A stretch of DNA of 51,230 bases from Rhodospirillales bacterium (GTDB taxonomy: Bacteria > Pseudomonadota > Alphaproteobacteria > Rhodospirillales > JASLLZ01), in assembly GCA_030754885.1 (NCBI GenBank), contig JASLZL010000003.1, forward strand, positions 1-51,230, written 5' to 3'. The notes under the pieces were generated by a model. That model was not told where the DNA came from. It did no database searches and worked only from the letters and a program-made list of their open reading frames with translations. The translations under genes and the position numbers were made by a program. This document shows, piece by piece, positions 34,847 through 44,679 of the stretch (positions within the stretch are counted from its first letter, which is position 1; each line of letters begins with the position of its first letter).

Positions 34847-35593
34847 TCAGAGATCGGCGACGGCGAGTTCGTCTTCGCCGAGCAGGCGCCAGCCGTCGGG
34901 CGAATAAGCCTCCAGCGGCCGGAAGGCGGCCTTGTAGGACATCTTTGGGCTCTCGGCAATCCAATAGCCGAGATAGGCGTGGGGAAGCGCAAGAGAGCGC
35001 GCATGGTCGATAAGCCAAAGGATCATGTAGGTTCCCAGGCTGTGGCGGTATAACCCCGGGTCGAAAAAGCTGTAAATGGCGGAAAGTCCGTCGCCTAGGC
35101 GGTCATAGAGACAGGCCGCGACAAGCCCATGGCGAGCGGCGCGCAACTCCAACAAGGAAGTGCGCACAGGTGTATCCTCGACCAAGGCCTGATAATCGTG
35201 GAAGTCCATTTTGGCCATGTCTCCGTCGCCGTGCCGCGATTTCTGGTAAAGGGCGAAGAGCTCGAACTGCTCCATCGTCGCCACGGGCGGGCAGTCGCGG
35301 CCGTCTAAAGACTGATTGAGTTTCCATACTCGGCGTTGGGACCGCGAAGGTGTGAAGCCGTCGACGCGAACCCGGACCGCCAAACAGGCCTCGCAATCGC
35401 GGCAAATTGGTGCGTAGGCAACGCTGTGACTGCGACGGAATCCGGCCTGCGAAAGGGCGTCGTTCATGTGTACCGCGTCGCGGCCGACCAGTTCCGTCAC
35501 CACCCGACGCTCGACCCGATTTTCCAGATAGGGACAACTCAGCGGCGGCGTGGCAAAAAAGAAACGGGTCCGGTGCAGTCGGGTGTGTCTCAT
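34847..35593 (-). CDS. bpt: Aspartate/glutamate leucyltransferase
   Basis: Bpt attaches leucine from tRNA to proteins with N-terminal Asp or Glu, marking them for ClpS/ClpAP degradation (bacterial N-end rule). The 248-residue protein belongs to the arginyltransferase (ATE) fold. Near the N terminus CPYLENRVERR is followed by HSVAYAPICRDCEACLAVRV, whose cysteines form the conserved CX2C group. The C-terminal GNAT-like domain has GLSAIYSFFDPGLYRHSLGT and HAYLGYWIAESPKMSYKAAF. The ATG at 35593 (MRHTRLHRTRFFF) is preferred to a longer frame. It follows motB by 72 bases and may be cotranscribed with motAB. Confidence 0.94.
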   Translation of the reverse strand: MRHTRLHRTRFFFATPPLSCPYLENRVERRVVTELVGRDAVHMNDALSQAGFRRSHSVAYAPICRDCEACLAVRVRVDGFTPSRSQRRVWKLNQSLDGRDCPPVATMEQFELFALYQKSRHGDGDMAKMDFHDYQALVEDTPVRTSLLELRAARHGLVAACLYDRLGDGLSAIYSFFDPGLYRHSLGTYMILWLIDHARSLALPHAYLGYWIAESPKMSYKAAFRPLEAYSPDGWRLLGEDELAVADL

Positions 35594-35665
35594 GGCAATC
35601 GCGGCGCGTTCGTTACGCCAGTATCCAGCGATTTGGGGTATCACCGCCCGCCGTCCAGCCGCCAA

Positions 35666-36667
35666 TCATTGAGCCACCGGTTTTGCTTGTGGTTGCTCTT
35701 GCTTTTGCTCGTGTGGCTGTCCAGGTTCGTGTGATTGTCCCTGTGGCGGCTTTTGCGTTGCTTCGTCTGTTTCTTTTTTCACTTCCTTTTGTTGCCCCGT
35801 TCCGCGGAGGAGGACGATGGCGATGCGCCTGTTGCTTGGACTGGCCGGGTTTTGGACGTCATAGGGTTCCTTGTCCGCCGCCCCCACGACCCGCGACAGG
35901 CGCTCGGGCTTGAGGCCGACATCGATAAGGGCGCGGCGAGAGGCATTGGCGCGGTCGGCCGAAAGCTCCCAGTTGGTATAGCCGGTACGGCCGCCGGCAA
36001 ATTTGGTGGCGTCGGTATGGCCGGTGATCGAAATATCCTGAGGCATTTTTTCAATAACCTTGGCCACCAGGCCCAGGGCCTTGCGGGTGTGCCCGAACAT
36101 TCTGGCGCCGCCCCGTGGGAACATGGCCAAGCCTTCCTGATCGATAATCTGAACACGCAGGCCCTCGGGTGTGCTGTCGATCTTGAGACCCTTGGCCAAC
36201 TGCTCGAGTTCCGGCAAACTCTTCAGGGCCTCCTGAATTTTCTCCTCGGGCTCCTTGAATTGATCTTTCTCTTTTTCGCGCATGACCTCCTCGGCTTCCC
36301 TATCCGAGACATCCTCTTCGCTATCTTGATCATCCTGGGGGCCGCTTCCCGCCTGAGGTGGCGGCAGGTCCATGGATACGGAAGGGGACACGCTCCCGCT
36401 ATTTTGTGCCCCTTCGGAAGACATGGAAGTCCCACCCAATACGCCGCCGGAGCCGCTGGTACTTTGAGAGACGCTGACCGGGGCGAAGTAACTGGAGATG
36501 CCTTCCAACTGATCCTGGGAGACCGAATTCAGCAGCCACAACAGAAGGAAAAAGGCCATCATGGCGGTGACAAAGTCGGCGTAGGCCACCTTCCAGGCGC
36601 CGCCATGGTGGCCGTGACCGCCCTTGACGACCTTCTTGACGATGATGACTGATTGTGGATCCGCCAT
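35666..36667 (-). CDS. motB: Flagellar motor stator protein MotB
   Basis: MotB forms, with MotA, the proton-driven stator of the flagellar motor and anchors it to peptidoglycan. The single membrane helix follows the family start VVKGGHGHHGGAWKVAYADF. The proton-binding Asp is Asp31 in YADFVTAMMAFFLLLWLLNS. A Ser/Gly/Glu-rich linker (about residues 65-140) precedes the OmpA-like peptidoglycan-binding domain with SITGHTDATKFAGGRTGYTN, then WELSADRANASRRAL. The last 40 residues are rich in Gln, Lys, Glu and Pro. At 333 residues it is long for MotB because of linker and tail. It starts 5 bases after motA. Confidence 0.95.
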   Translation of the reverse strand: MADPQSVIIVKKVVKGGHGHHGGAWKVAYADFVTAMMAFFLLLWLLNSVSQDQLEGISSYFAPVSVSQSTSGSGGVLGGTSMSSEGAQNSGSVSPSVSMDLPPPQAGSGPQDDQDSEEDVSDREAEEVMREKEKDQFKEPEEKIQEALKSLPELEQLAKGLKIDSTPEGLRVQIIDQEGLAMFPRGGARMFGHTRKALGLVAKVIEKMPQDISITGHTDATKFAGGRTGYTNWELSADRANASRRALIDVGLKPERLSRVVGAADKEPYDVQNPASPSNRRIAIVLLRGTGQQKEVKKETDEATQKPPQGQSHEPGQPHEQKQEQPQAKPVAQ

Positions 36668-36672
36668 GGGAT

Positions 36673-37539
36673 CTAGCTTTCAGTACTTCCTTGGTTCTGA
36701 ATCATATCTTCAACTTCGGCAAACGTGGGCCTCATTTCGGAATTCAAGGTTTTCCGAGCGAATTCGACGGATACCTGAGGTGCATAGCCTTGCATGTGAC
36801 CCAGAATACCCACTTTGATGCATGTCAGATAGCGTGCTTCGGCATCAAAGGTGCTGGTCAGGGATTGACCCATGGGAGCGACGAAACCGTAAGAAGCCAA
36901 GATCCCGGAGAAAGTACCCACAAGGGCACCGCCGATCAGGTGGCCCAGCACCTCGGGCGGCTCGGTAATCGAACCCATGGTGTGGATTACGCCCAGGACG
37001 GCGGCAACGATGCCCAACGCCGGAAGGGCATCGCCAAGGGTCGTTACGGCACCTGACACGGCGTGCATTTCTTCGTGATGAACATCGAGTTCATTGTCCA
37101 TGACTGCCTCGACTTCGTGGGCGTTGCTGGTGCCCAGTGTTAGCAATCGAAGGTAATCGCATAGGAATTCGACGGCGTGATGGTCCTGGGAGAACTCGGG
37201 AAACTGCTGAAATAGGGGACTCTCTTCGGGTTTTTCGACGTGGGTTTCCAATACCAGATCGCCCTTGGTCTTTGCCAGACGGAAGACCGCATATAGAACG
37301 CCCAAGAGCTCCAGGTAACTCCCCTTGGTGTAACGCGACCCTTTGAGAAGCGGCCCGAACGCCTTGGCGGCCCCCGACAGGACCGGCTTTGGGTTGGCGA
37401 TAACAAAGGCGCCTATACCGGCGCCGAAGATGATGACGAATTCAAAGGGTTGCCACAGGACAGCCATGTGGCCACCGGCGGCCATGTATCCGCCGACGAC
37501 GCTTGCAATGACAACCACGACTCCAATTATAAAGAATAT
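36673..37539 (-). CDS. motA: Flagellar motor stator protein MotA, apparently starting at ATA
   Basis: MotA is the four-helix ion-channel subunit of the stator. SVVGGYMAAGGHMAVLWQPF, ANPKPVLSGAAKAFGP and the cytoplasmic loop with LGDALPALGIVAAVLGVIHT, then GGALVGTFSGILASYGFVAP, identify it. The expected N terminus (a Met, then FFIIG) is present in frame, but the codon at the Met position is ATA (37537-37539). It is preceded directly by an in-frame TGA and, six bases further, by GAGGG. The first standard start codon is GTG at 37518, which would cut off seven residues of the first membrane helix. The predicted product from ATA is 288 residues. Either ATA initiates or a base is miscalled. Confidence 0.88.
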   Translation of the reverse strand: MFFIIGVVVVIASVVGGYMAAGGHMAVLWQPFEFVIIFGAGIGAFVIANPKPVLSGAAKAFGPLLKGSRYTKGSYLELLGVLYAVFRLAKTKGDLVLETHVEKPEESPLFQQFPEFSQDHHAVEFLCDYLRLLTLGTSNAHEVEAVMDNELDVHHEEMHAVSGAVTTLGDALPALGIVAAVLGVIHTMGSITEPPEVLGHLIGGALVGTFSGILASYGFVAPMGQSLTSTFDAEARYLTCIKVGILGHMQGYAPQVSVEFARKTLNSEMRPTFAEVEDMIQNQGSTES

Positions 37540-37737
37540 TCAGACCCTCAAGATCCCTTCATCCGCGGTTCATAGTCCGCTTTCTCAGCACTATATAACG
37601 TTCCGTGCCGACGCAATACAGTCTTTCCGAGACACCAATCTTCCGCAAAGATCATAAATCTACTTCCCTCCACCACATTAAAGCCCTATGGCACCATTGG
37701 AATTGCGAATGAAAACTATTTTTCCTTACGACGGACG

Positions 37738-38229
37738 ATGCCTATGACAAAGGATCAAAGGGCCTTTCGAGACGCCCTTGGACGTTTCGCGACGGGCGTC
37801 ACCGTTGTCACTGGTCTTTCGCTTGACGGGGCGCCCGTGGGGCTGACGGTGAGTGCATTTTCTTCACTGTCGATCTCTCCACCGCTGGTCTTGATCTGCC
37901 TGGACCGCGCCACCTCCGCGCTAGAGTCTTACCTCGACGGTCAATGGTTCGTGGTCAATGTTCTGGCCGAGACGCAAGAGGACCTTGCCTCCGCCTTCGC
38001 TGACGTCGATGGCGACAGGTTTGCCGGTTTGGCATACGAAACGTGGGACAGCGGTTGCCCAATTCTGCCCAACTGTCTGGCCAATCTGGAATGCAAGACC
38101 GAAGCGGTGTACCCCGGAGGCGACCACCTCATCGTGGTCGGGCGGGTCACGCGCAGCCGCTGGGCCAAAGACGGCCGTCCCCTATTGCATTACGGCAGTG
38201 CCTTCACCGGCTTCACCAGTAAAGTCTAA
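37738..38229 (+). CDS. Flavin reductase family protein
   Basis: A 163-residue FMN-binding split-barrel protein of the HpaC/DIM6-NTAB type. Such proteins reduce flavin with NAD(P)H, usually to supply a two-component monooxygenase. FRDALGRFATGVTVVTGLSL is the classic opening. GLTVSAFSSLSISPPLVLIC and the FVVNVLAETQEDLASAF block form the flavin site. The likely partner oxygenase is not adjacent. It is divergent from motA across about 200 bases that contain no clear gene, and its stop overlaps the convergent penicillin-acylase gene by four bases. Confidence 0.9.
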   Translation: MPMTKDQRAFRDALGRFATGVTVVTGLSLDGAPVGLTVSAFSSLSISPPLVLICLDRATSALESYLDGQWFVVNVLAETQEDLASAFADVDGDRFAGLAYETWDSGCPILPNCLANLECKTEAVYPGGDHLIVVGRVTRSRWAKDGRPLLHYGSAFTGFTSKV

Positions 38230-40676
38230 TTGTCAGGAACGGTGGAAACCAGCATCAGGACACCCTTGGCCTTGCGTCGCGTGGCGACGCGGTCGGTACC
38301 GAGGTCGAGTGCATCTCCATCGCGCCATCCTTTCAACATATCCGCGTAGAATGGTGACATGGGATTGCCCGATTGGCCGGTGGCGATCATGAAACGTGAT
38401 CGGCTGAGGTCGGCTAGGTCATAGACAGCGCGAAAGCCGGCCCCGTGAATATTGGCGAAGGGGTCTGCCTCATTATTCACGCGGCTGGCCCCGCGATTGA
38501 CAGTGTAGTTCCCGCCGCCCGATTCGATGGCTAGATTTGTGTAACGGCCGAGCACGGGCAGTTTAGCGAAGGCCGAGTGCGCGAAACTTGCCCGATGTGC
38601 ATCGCCCCAACGCCACGTCTCCATGTCAGTCCCGAATGATCCAGTCAACTGGGTCAGCGCCCGCTCTAGGGCGGCTGAAATCATGTCCGGGCAGTCTTCA
38701 CGCCTCGGCGTGCCGATGTCATCGCACCATGTGCCGCCACCGTCCAACACTGCGGCCATGAAACGCGGCCGGAGCGACCAATAGTCGGCTACAAGGGGGC
38801 CCAACTCGTCGCTGTAAACGCCGCGATTCAATTCCCTGAGCCAAGCATTGAAAATCAATGGTTCGGCGCGCTCTCGGGACATGACACCGTCCCATGCGCG
38901 CAACTTCGCCAGGGCTCGGTCCGCCGCCGCGGACGGGGCCGTACCGGCGAGGAGTCGCGGCAACAGGTCGCGGGCCATCAACGACACCGTGTCAAGTTGT
39001 ATTCGGGCCGTCGATTCCAAGGTCTGGTGCTTGCCCTCGTCAAGCCGCTCGATGATACGCCGGGCCCGATAAGGCGCCGCCCAATCGTCGGTGATGTAGT
39101 GGGGGTAATCGTCGCCCACGATCCGGTTGTTGGCATTGACGATGCGCCCCGATCGCGGATTGAAGGTCTTTGGCAACTCGTCGAAGGAGATGAAGCCGGC
39201 CCAGTCGGTGGCGCCGCTGGCGCCGGATCCAGGAACGCGGCCGCGGCCGCTCTGGCGTATCGGAACCCGGCCTGGGGCCAGGAAACCGATGGCGCCATCG
39301 ACGTCGGCATAGACGAAGTTTTGCTGAGGGGAGTGAAAGTCCTTCATGGCGACGAGGAAGTCGTGCCACCCCTGGGCCCGGTTGAGGCGGTAGACGGCTT
39401 GAGGCGTCAGGTCATCGGCGGCGAGAAAGGTGGCGGCGAGGGCCAAGACTTTGCTGCCGCCGGTCGTACCGTTTCCCGCCATGGCGTCGGAAATTACCGG
39501 TCCGTGGCGGGTTTCGCGCACCGTCAGGTTAATGTCTTCGCCGCCGCGCACTTTGATAACTTCGGTCCGGGTGGAAAAAGGGCGCGGACCGTCGGGCGTC
39601 AGGTAGCGGCCCGGATCGTTGGGATCGACGGTCTCGACGAACAAGTCCTGAAGGTCGCTTTGGGTACTCATCATTCCCCAAGCGATACGTCCGTTGTGGC
39701 CAAGAATGGTGAAAGGGACGCCAGGCACCGTGGCGCCGGTGACCTGAAGGCCGGGTGCTTCGATGCGCGCCAGATACCAAAGGACCGGAGCGGCGAAGCC
39801 CAAGTGCGGGTCGTTTGCCAGAATGGGTTTTCCCGTCTCGGTATTCCTTCCAGCCACCACCCAACCATTGGAGGCTCCGCCCAGGCCCGCTGGAGAGACA
39901 GGCAGGGCGGCGGCCAAGGCGTCGAGCGCCAAGCCTTTCCACGGCGCCGTCGCCTGTTTGGCGGATACCGGACCATCTGTGGGATAGGCGGGCCACAATT
40001 CAGCGATCTGCTTGGCGCTAAGCCGTTCGGCAAGGCGCGCGCGCAGCAATTCGTCGCGCCAATTACCACTCAGACGAAACGCCATGAGTTTACCCCAGAG
40101 AAGGGAATCCGTTGGTTGCCAGGGCTCGGGCTTAAACCCGGTCAAGGTGAATTCAGGCGGGAAAGCGCCGCTCGTCGCTGCCACCCAGGCATTGACACCA
40201 GCGGCATAGGCATCGAGCGCACGCCGCACGGTGCCGTCGAGCGCGGCATATTGTTTCTTCGCCAGATGTTGGAAACCTAACGTGCGCATGAAACGGTCAG
40301 ACGTAAGGGCCTTCCGGCCCGCCACCTCGGCTAGACGGCCGGCAGCCAAGCGGCGCATCATCTCCATCTGCCATAGCCGATCTTGGGCGTGGACGAACCC
40401 CAAGCCGAAATAGGCATCCTCTTGGTTTTCAGCGAAAATATGGGGAACGGTCCGCTTGTCGCGCAGAATTTCAACCGGCGCCTTGGGGCCGTTCGACACT
40501 TCCAAGGTTCCTTCAATGATCGGAAGCGAGGTGTAGAGCCAGAAAAATCCGCCGACAAATCCCCCGGCAACGAGAACAACCATGACATAGAGCACCCCGA
40601 GGCCGATCCGGCCCATGATCCGGCGAACCGTGAGAGGGGCTTTCTTTTTATCTTTTTTATTTCTATTTTCTCGCAT
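38226..40676 (-). CDS. Penicillin acylase family protein (Ntn hydrolase)
   Basis: An 816-residue precursor of the penicillin amidase family, which hydrolyses amides such as acyl-homoserine lactones, beta-lactam side chains or other N-acyl compounds. After a basic start, one hydrophobic segment (about residues 25-50) serves as signal or anchor. The alpha-chain region has AYFGLGFVHAQDRLWQMEMM. The self-cleaving nucleophile is Ser269 in GGASNGWVVAGRNTETGKP, which becomes the N terminus of the beta chain. The catalytic Asn and Arg regions follow, with ILANDPHLGF and NRIVGDDYPHYITDDW. The substrate is unknown; quorum quenching is one known role in this family. Confidence 0.9.
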   Translation of the reverse strand: MRENRNKKDKKKAPLTVRRIMGRIGLGVLYVMVVLVAGGFVGGFFWLYTSLPIIEGTLEVSNGPKAPVEILRDKRTVPHIFAENQEDAYFGLGFVHAQDRLWQMEMMRRLAAGRLAEVAGRKALTSDRFMRTLGFQHLAKKQYAALDGTVRRALDAYAAGVNAWVAATSGAFPPEFTLTGFKPEPWQPTDSLLWGKLMAFRLSGNWRDELLRARLAERLSAKQIAELWPAYPTDGPVSAKQATAPWKGLALDALAAALPVSPAGLGGASNGWVVAGRNTETGKPILANDPHLGFAAPVLWYLARIEAPGLQVTGATVPGVPFTILGHNGRIAWGMMSTQSDLQDLFVETVDPNDPGRYLTPDGPRPFSTRTEVIKVRGGEDINLTVRETRHGPVISDAMAGNGTTGGSKVLALAATFLAADDLTPQAVYRLNRAQGWHDFLVAMKDFHSPQQNFVYADVDGAIGFLAPGRVPIRQSGRGRVPGSGASGATDWAGFISFDELPKTFNPRSGRIVNANNRIVGDDYPHYITDDWAAPYRARRIIERLDEGKHQTLESTARIQLDTVSLMARDLLPRLLAGTAPSAAADRALAKLRAWDGVMSRERAEPLIFNAWLRELNRGVYSDELGPLVADYWSLRPRFMAAVLDGGGTWCDDIGTPRREDCPDMISAALERALTQLTGSFGTDMETWRWGDAHRASFAHSAFAKLPVLGRYTNLAIESGGGNYTVNRGASRVNNEADPFANIHGAGFRAVYDLADLSRSRFMIATGQSGNPMSPFYADMLKGWRDGDALDLGTDRVATRRKAKGVLMLVSTVPDN

Positions 40677-40723
40677 TATATCAATGCTTTATTTTGGAAA
40701 ATTAATGCAAACAGTGAATCGAT

Positions 40724-42259
40724 CTAAGTGTTTCCGGGTGGCGCCGAGAAGGTATCGGCAAAGTTTTCGCGCAGCACGTTTTTTTGCACTTTGCCCATAC
40801 TGTTGCGCGGTAGTTCCTCGGTAAAAAACACTCGTTTCGGGACCTTGTAGTTGGCTAGGTCCTGCTTGACGGCAGCAATAATCTCTTCTTCGCTTGGTCT
40901 GCCTATTTCCTCACGGCGCCTGACCACGGCGACGACGGCTTCGCCGAAGTCGGGATGGGTAAGGCCAACAACGGCGGATTCGGCGACCCCTTCCACGGTG
41001 TCGATAACCATCTCGACCTCCTTAGGATAAACGTTATAACCGCCCGAAATGATCATGTCCTTGGCTCGCCCGACGATGGAGACGTATCCGCGCTTGTCGA
41101 TACGGGCCAGATCGCCGGTAATGAAAAAGCCGTCGCCGCGGAATTCAGCCGCTGTTTTCTCCGCTTGTCGCCAATATCCTTTAAAGACATTGGGGCCACG
41201 CACCTCAAGCATGCCAGTATCACCCGCATCCAACTCCTTTCCTTCGGAATCGGTGATCCGCGCCTCAATGCCCGGCAGCGGCGGCCCGACAGTGCCGGCG
41301 ATGCGTTCGCCGTCCAACGGATTGGACATGTTCATGCAGGTCTCCGTCATGCCGCATCGCTCAAGGATGGTATGGCCGGTGCGTTCGGCAAAAGCGTGGA
41401 AGGTCTCTTCCATAAGCGGCGCCGAGCCCGACACGAACAAGCGCATGGTCCGGCACACGTCGCGGGTCAGCCCCGAATGAGAGAGGAGGCGTACATAATG
41501 GGTAGGAACCCCCATAAATACACTGGCCCGGGGCAACAAGCGCACCGCTTCATCGACGTCGAAATTGGACTGAAACAGCATTCGCGTTCCGTTGAGGAGA
41601 ACGCAGCCGAGGGCGACGAACAGGCCGTGGGTGTGGAACAAGGGGAGGGCGTGGAGCAAAACGTCCGTGGAATTCCAACCCCAGGCTTCGTGAAGGGTCA
41701 ACAAGTTGCTCGACAGGTTATGGTGACTCAGCATCGCGCCCTTGGGCCGGCCCGTGGTACCTGAAGTGTAGAGAAGGGCTGCGATGTCGTCGGCGTCGGT
41801 TTCAGCGGTCGGGTAGTCGGCGTCGAGTCCGCGGCTTTCGGCAATCAACGTGCCTTCGCCCCCGCCGTTCAAGGTGAGCACGCAGGAAACGTCCGAGGCC
41901 CGAGCGAGAGCGCCGCGTTCCGCCTCGTCTTCCGGGCGGCAGATTAGCGCCTTGGGTTCGGCATCGGTAAAAAAATGCGTCATCTCGGCATCGCGATAGG
42001 CGGTATTGAGCGGCAGGTACACGGCGCCGAGACGCAAACTGGCCAAGTGAAGAAAGACGGCTTCGGGAGATTTGTCCACTTGGACCGCCAACCGATCGCC
42101 AGGCTGTACGCCGCGGTCCCCTAGAAGCCGTGCGAAGCGGCTACTGGCTTGCTCCGCCTCCGCGTAAGTATAAACGCGGCTGTCTCCGGTCTCGATGAAA
42201 GGCTCGGAACGGTCGGCCGGAAAGCGGTTTTGGAACAGGTCGAAAAGATTGTGTTTCAT
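40724..42259 (-). CDS. matB: Malonyl-CoA synthetase-like AMP-binding enzyme
   Basis: A 511-residue adenylate-forming enzyme that activates a carboxylic acid with ATP and CoA. The P-loop-like motif LLYTSGTTGRPKGAMLSHHN and the A8-like hinge TGDLARIDKRGYVSIVGRAK are present. The catalytic C-terminal Lys is in ELPRNSMGKVQKNVLRENF. The opening (HNLFDLFQNRF) and the RCGMTETCMNMSNPLDGERI segment are like MatB, which makes malonyl-CoA from malonate. Confirmation would need the substrate-pocket residues, so other short-chain acids remain possible. It stands alone, 47 bases upstream of the acylase gene on the same strand, and is divergent from cheW. Confidence 0.85.
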   Translation of the reverse strand: MKHNLFDLFQNRFPADRSEPFIETGDSRVYTYAEAEQASSRFARLLGDRGVQPGDRLAVQVDKSPEAVFLHLASLRLGAVYLPLNTAYRDAEMTHFFTDAEPKALICRPEDEAERGALARASDVSCVLTLNGGGEGTLIAESRGLDADYPTAETDADDIAALLYTSGTTGRPKGAMLSHHNLSSNLLTLHEAWGWNSTDVLLHALPLFHTHGLFVALGCVLLNGTRMLFQSNFDVDEAVRLLPRASVFMGVPTHYVRLLSHSGLTRDVCRTMRLFVSGSAPLMEETFHAFAERTGHTILERCGMTETCMNMSNPLDGERIAGTVGPPLPGIEARITDSEGKELDAGDTGMLEVRGPNVFKGYWRQAEKTAAEFRGDGFFITGDLARIDKRGYVSIVGRAKDMIISGGYNVYPKEVEMVIDTVEGVAESAVVGLTHPDFGEAVVAVVRRREEIGRPSEEEIIAAVKQDLANYKVPKRVFFTEELPRNSMGKVQKNVLRENFADTFSAPPGNT

Positions 42260-42402
42260 GGCGCTTCAGGCCGCGCCCGGAGCCCTATTTTCGATAAAGG
42301 AGCCAAAGCTCTTGGTATCGGCAATCTGGACAGCACCCACGGCGGCGCGGTGAAACAGTGACACGGTATCCCTCCTCATTCACAAGCACGGCGACGTGGA
42401 CG

Positions 42403-42432
42403 TTCGTCAATAGCCCAGCGGGCCGCTATAAT
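42403..42432 (+). promoter_or_regulatory. Probable cheW promoter
   Basis: A perfect TATAAT (42427-42432) is preceded by a weak -35 (TTCGTC, near 42403-42408) at about 18 bases. Transcription would begin close to 42439, just before the long hairpin, giving a leader of about 130 bases. Confidence 0.5.
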
Positions 42433-42447
42433 ACACAATGCGTCGGG

Positions 42448-42508
42448 GGCGTCATCGCCACCCATACCAAGGGGACGAACTTTTCCTCGGTATGGGTGGC
42501 AATGACGC
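42448..42508 (+). promoter_or_regulatory. Long leader hairpin upstream of cheW
   Basis: Arms at 42448-42468 and 42488-42508 are complementary at 20 of 21 positions around a loop of about 19 bases. The arms carry GCCACCCATACC and its complement. There is no T-run after it, so it is not a standard terminator. It could be an operator, an mRNA-stability structure, or a translation control element for cheW. A structure this long and this perfect is far beyond chance. Confidence 0.75.
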
Positions 42509-42567
42509 CTGATCAGAATCTTGAGGCGGTAACGCCAGGCAGTCCACTTCTACCACGGAGAACTGTA

Positions 42568-43056
42568 GTGTCAGATATTGTTCCGATCGAAGTGCCGGCA
42601 AATCAGGAAATCCACCCAGGCAAAGACCTAGAGGACTTCGTCACCTTTTTTGTCGAGGACCAATTGTTCGGCATTCCGATCATTCTGGTCCAAGACATCC
42701 TGTCGCCCGAGACCATCGCCTCGATCCCTCTGGCGCCGCCTGAGGTCAAGGGCTCCATTAATTTGCGCGGGCGAATCGTCACCGTCATCGACGTTAGGGT
42801 GTGCCTGGGCCTGGCAAAGCGTGACGACGAAGAAGATAAAGGCATGGCCGTCACCGTCGAGCACCAGCATGAACTCTATACTCTTCTGGTTGATCGGGTC
42901 GGCGGTGTCATTGGAATCGGCAAGGATTCCTTCGAGAGAAACCCCGGTACGCTCGGCGCTAATTGGCGCGAATTCGCCAACGGCATCTATCGGCTTGAGA
43001 ATGGATTGATGGTGGTCCTTGACGTCAAACGCCTACTGGATATCAAGAAACACTAA
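42568..43056 (+). CDS. cheW: Chemotaxis coupling protein CheW
   Basis: CheW links chemoreceptors to the CheA kinase. The 162-residue protein has the SH3-like double barrel: DFVTFFVEDQLFGIPIILVQ, then SIPLAPPEVKGSINLRGRIV and TVIDVRVCLGL, then the C-terminal GANWREFANGIYRLENGLMV and VLDVKRLLD. The GTG at 42568 has GGAG seven bases upstream and starts at the expected place, so it is preferred to an upstream ATG at 42358. No cheA, cheY or receptor gene is nearby, so it is an orphan CheW. Its 3' end converges on hemB with 11 bases between. Confidence 0.9.
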   Translation: MSDIVPIEVPANQEIHPGKDLEDFVTFFVEDQLFGIPIILVQDILSPETIASIPLAPPEVKGSINLRGRIVTVIDVRVCLGLAKRDDEEDKGMAVTVEHQHELYTLLVDRVGGVIGIGKDSFERNPGTLGANWREFANGIYRLENGLMVVLDVKRLLDIKKH

Positions 43057-43067
43057 AAGCGGCGCCT

Positions 43068-44438
<1,371 letters not shown>

Positions 44439-44481
44439 TCACCAAGACCCGCGCCCGCTCACCGGTAGCGCGCGTTTATTC

Positions 44482-44509
44482 TTGACAGGTCAAGGGGCTC
44501 GGGTAGGGT
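44482..44509 (+). promoter_or_regulatory. Probable promoter of the liv operon
   Basis: A perfect TTGACA (44482-44487) and TAGGGT (44504-44509) are 16 bases apart. Transcription would start near 44516, leaving a leader of about 165 bases before livH. The leader contains a short CCCGT/ACGGG stem (about 44533-44549) but no recognisable riboswitch. Confidence 0.55.
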
Positions 44510-44679
44510 CCGTGGGGAACGTCCAAATGCCGTCCCGTCGTCAGAAACGGGAGGCGAGACAAGTATCAGGCGGCGAGGGCAGGGCTCTGAACCATCTGAA
44601 GAGTATAAGACCCGCCGCCGGAACCTCTGGCTTTCCGTTCTCGTGGCGTCTTCGCCTTTCCTGAGCGCGGACGCGATCC

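Larger units (their letters stand above)
42260..42567. other. Intergenic region between matB and cheW
   Basis: This 308-base stretch separates divergent genes. The left 150 bases show no clear feature. From 42403 onward it holds a promoter-like pair with a consensus TATAAT, then a long hairpin, then about 60 bases of leader to the cheW start. The cheW frame is open back to 42358, but the promoter and hairpin lie inside that extension and the encoded residues do not look like CheW, so the extension is treated as noncoding. Confidence 0.6.

Noticed and set aside
42358..42567. Upstream extension of cheW to an ATG at 42358
   Set aside because: It would translate through the promoter and the long hairpin, adds 70 residues unlike CheW, and the GTG at 42568 has a better ribosome site.
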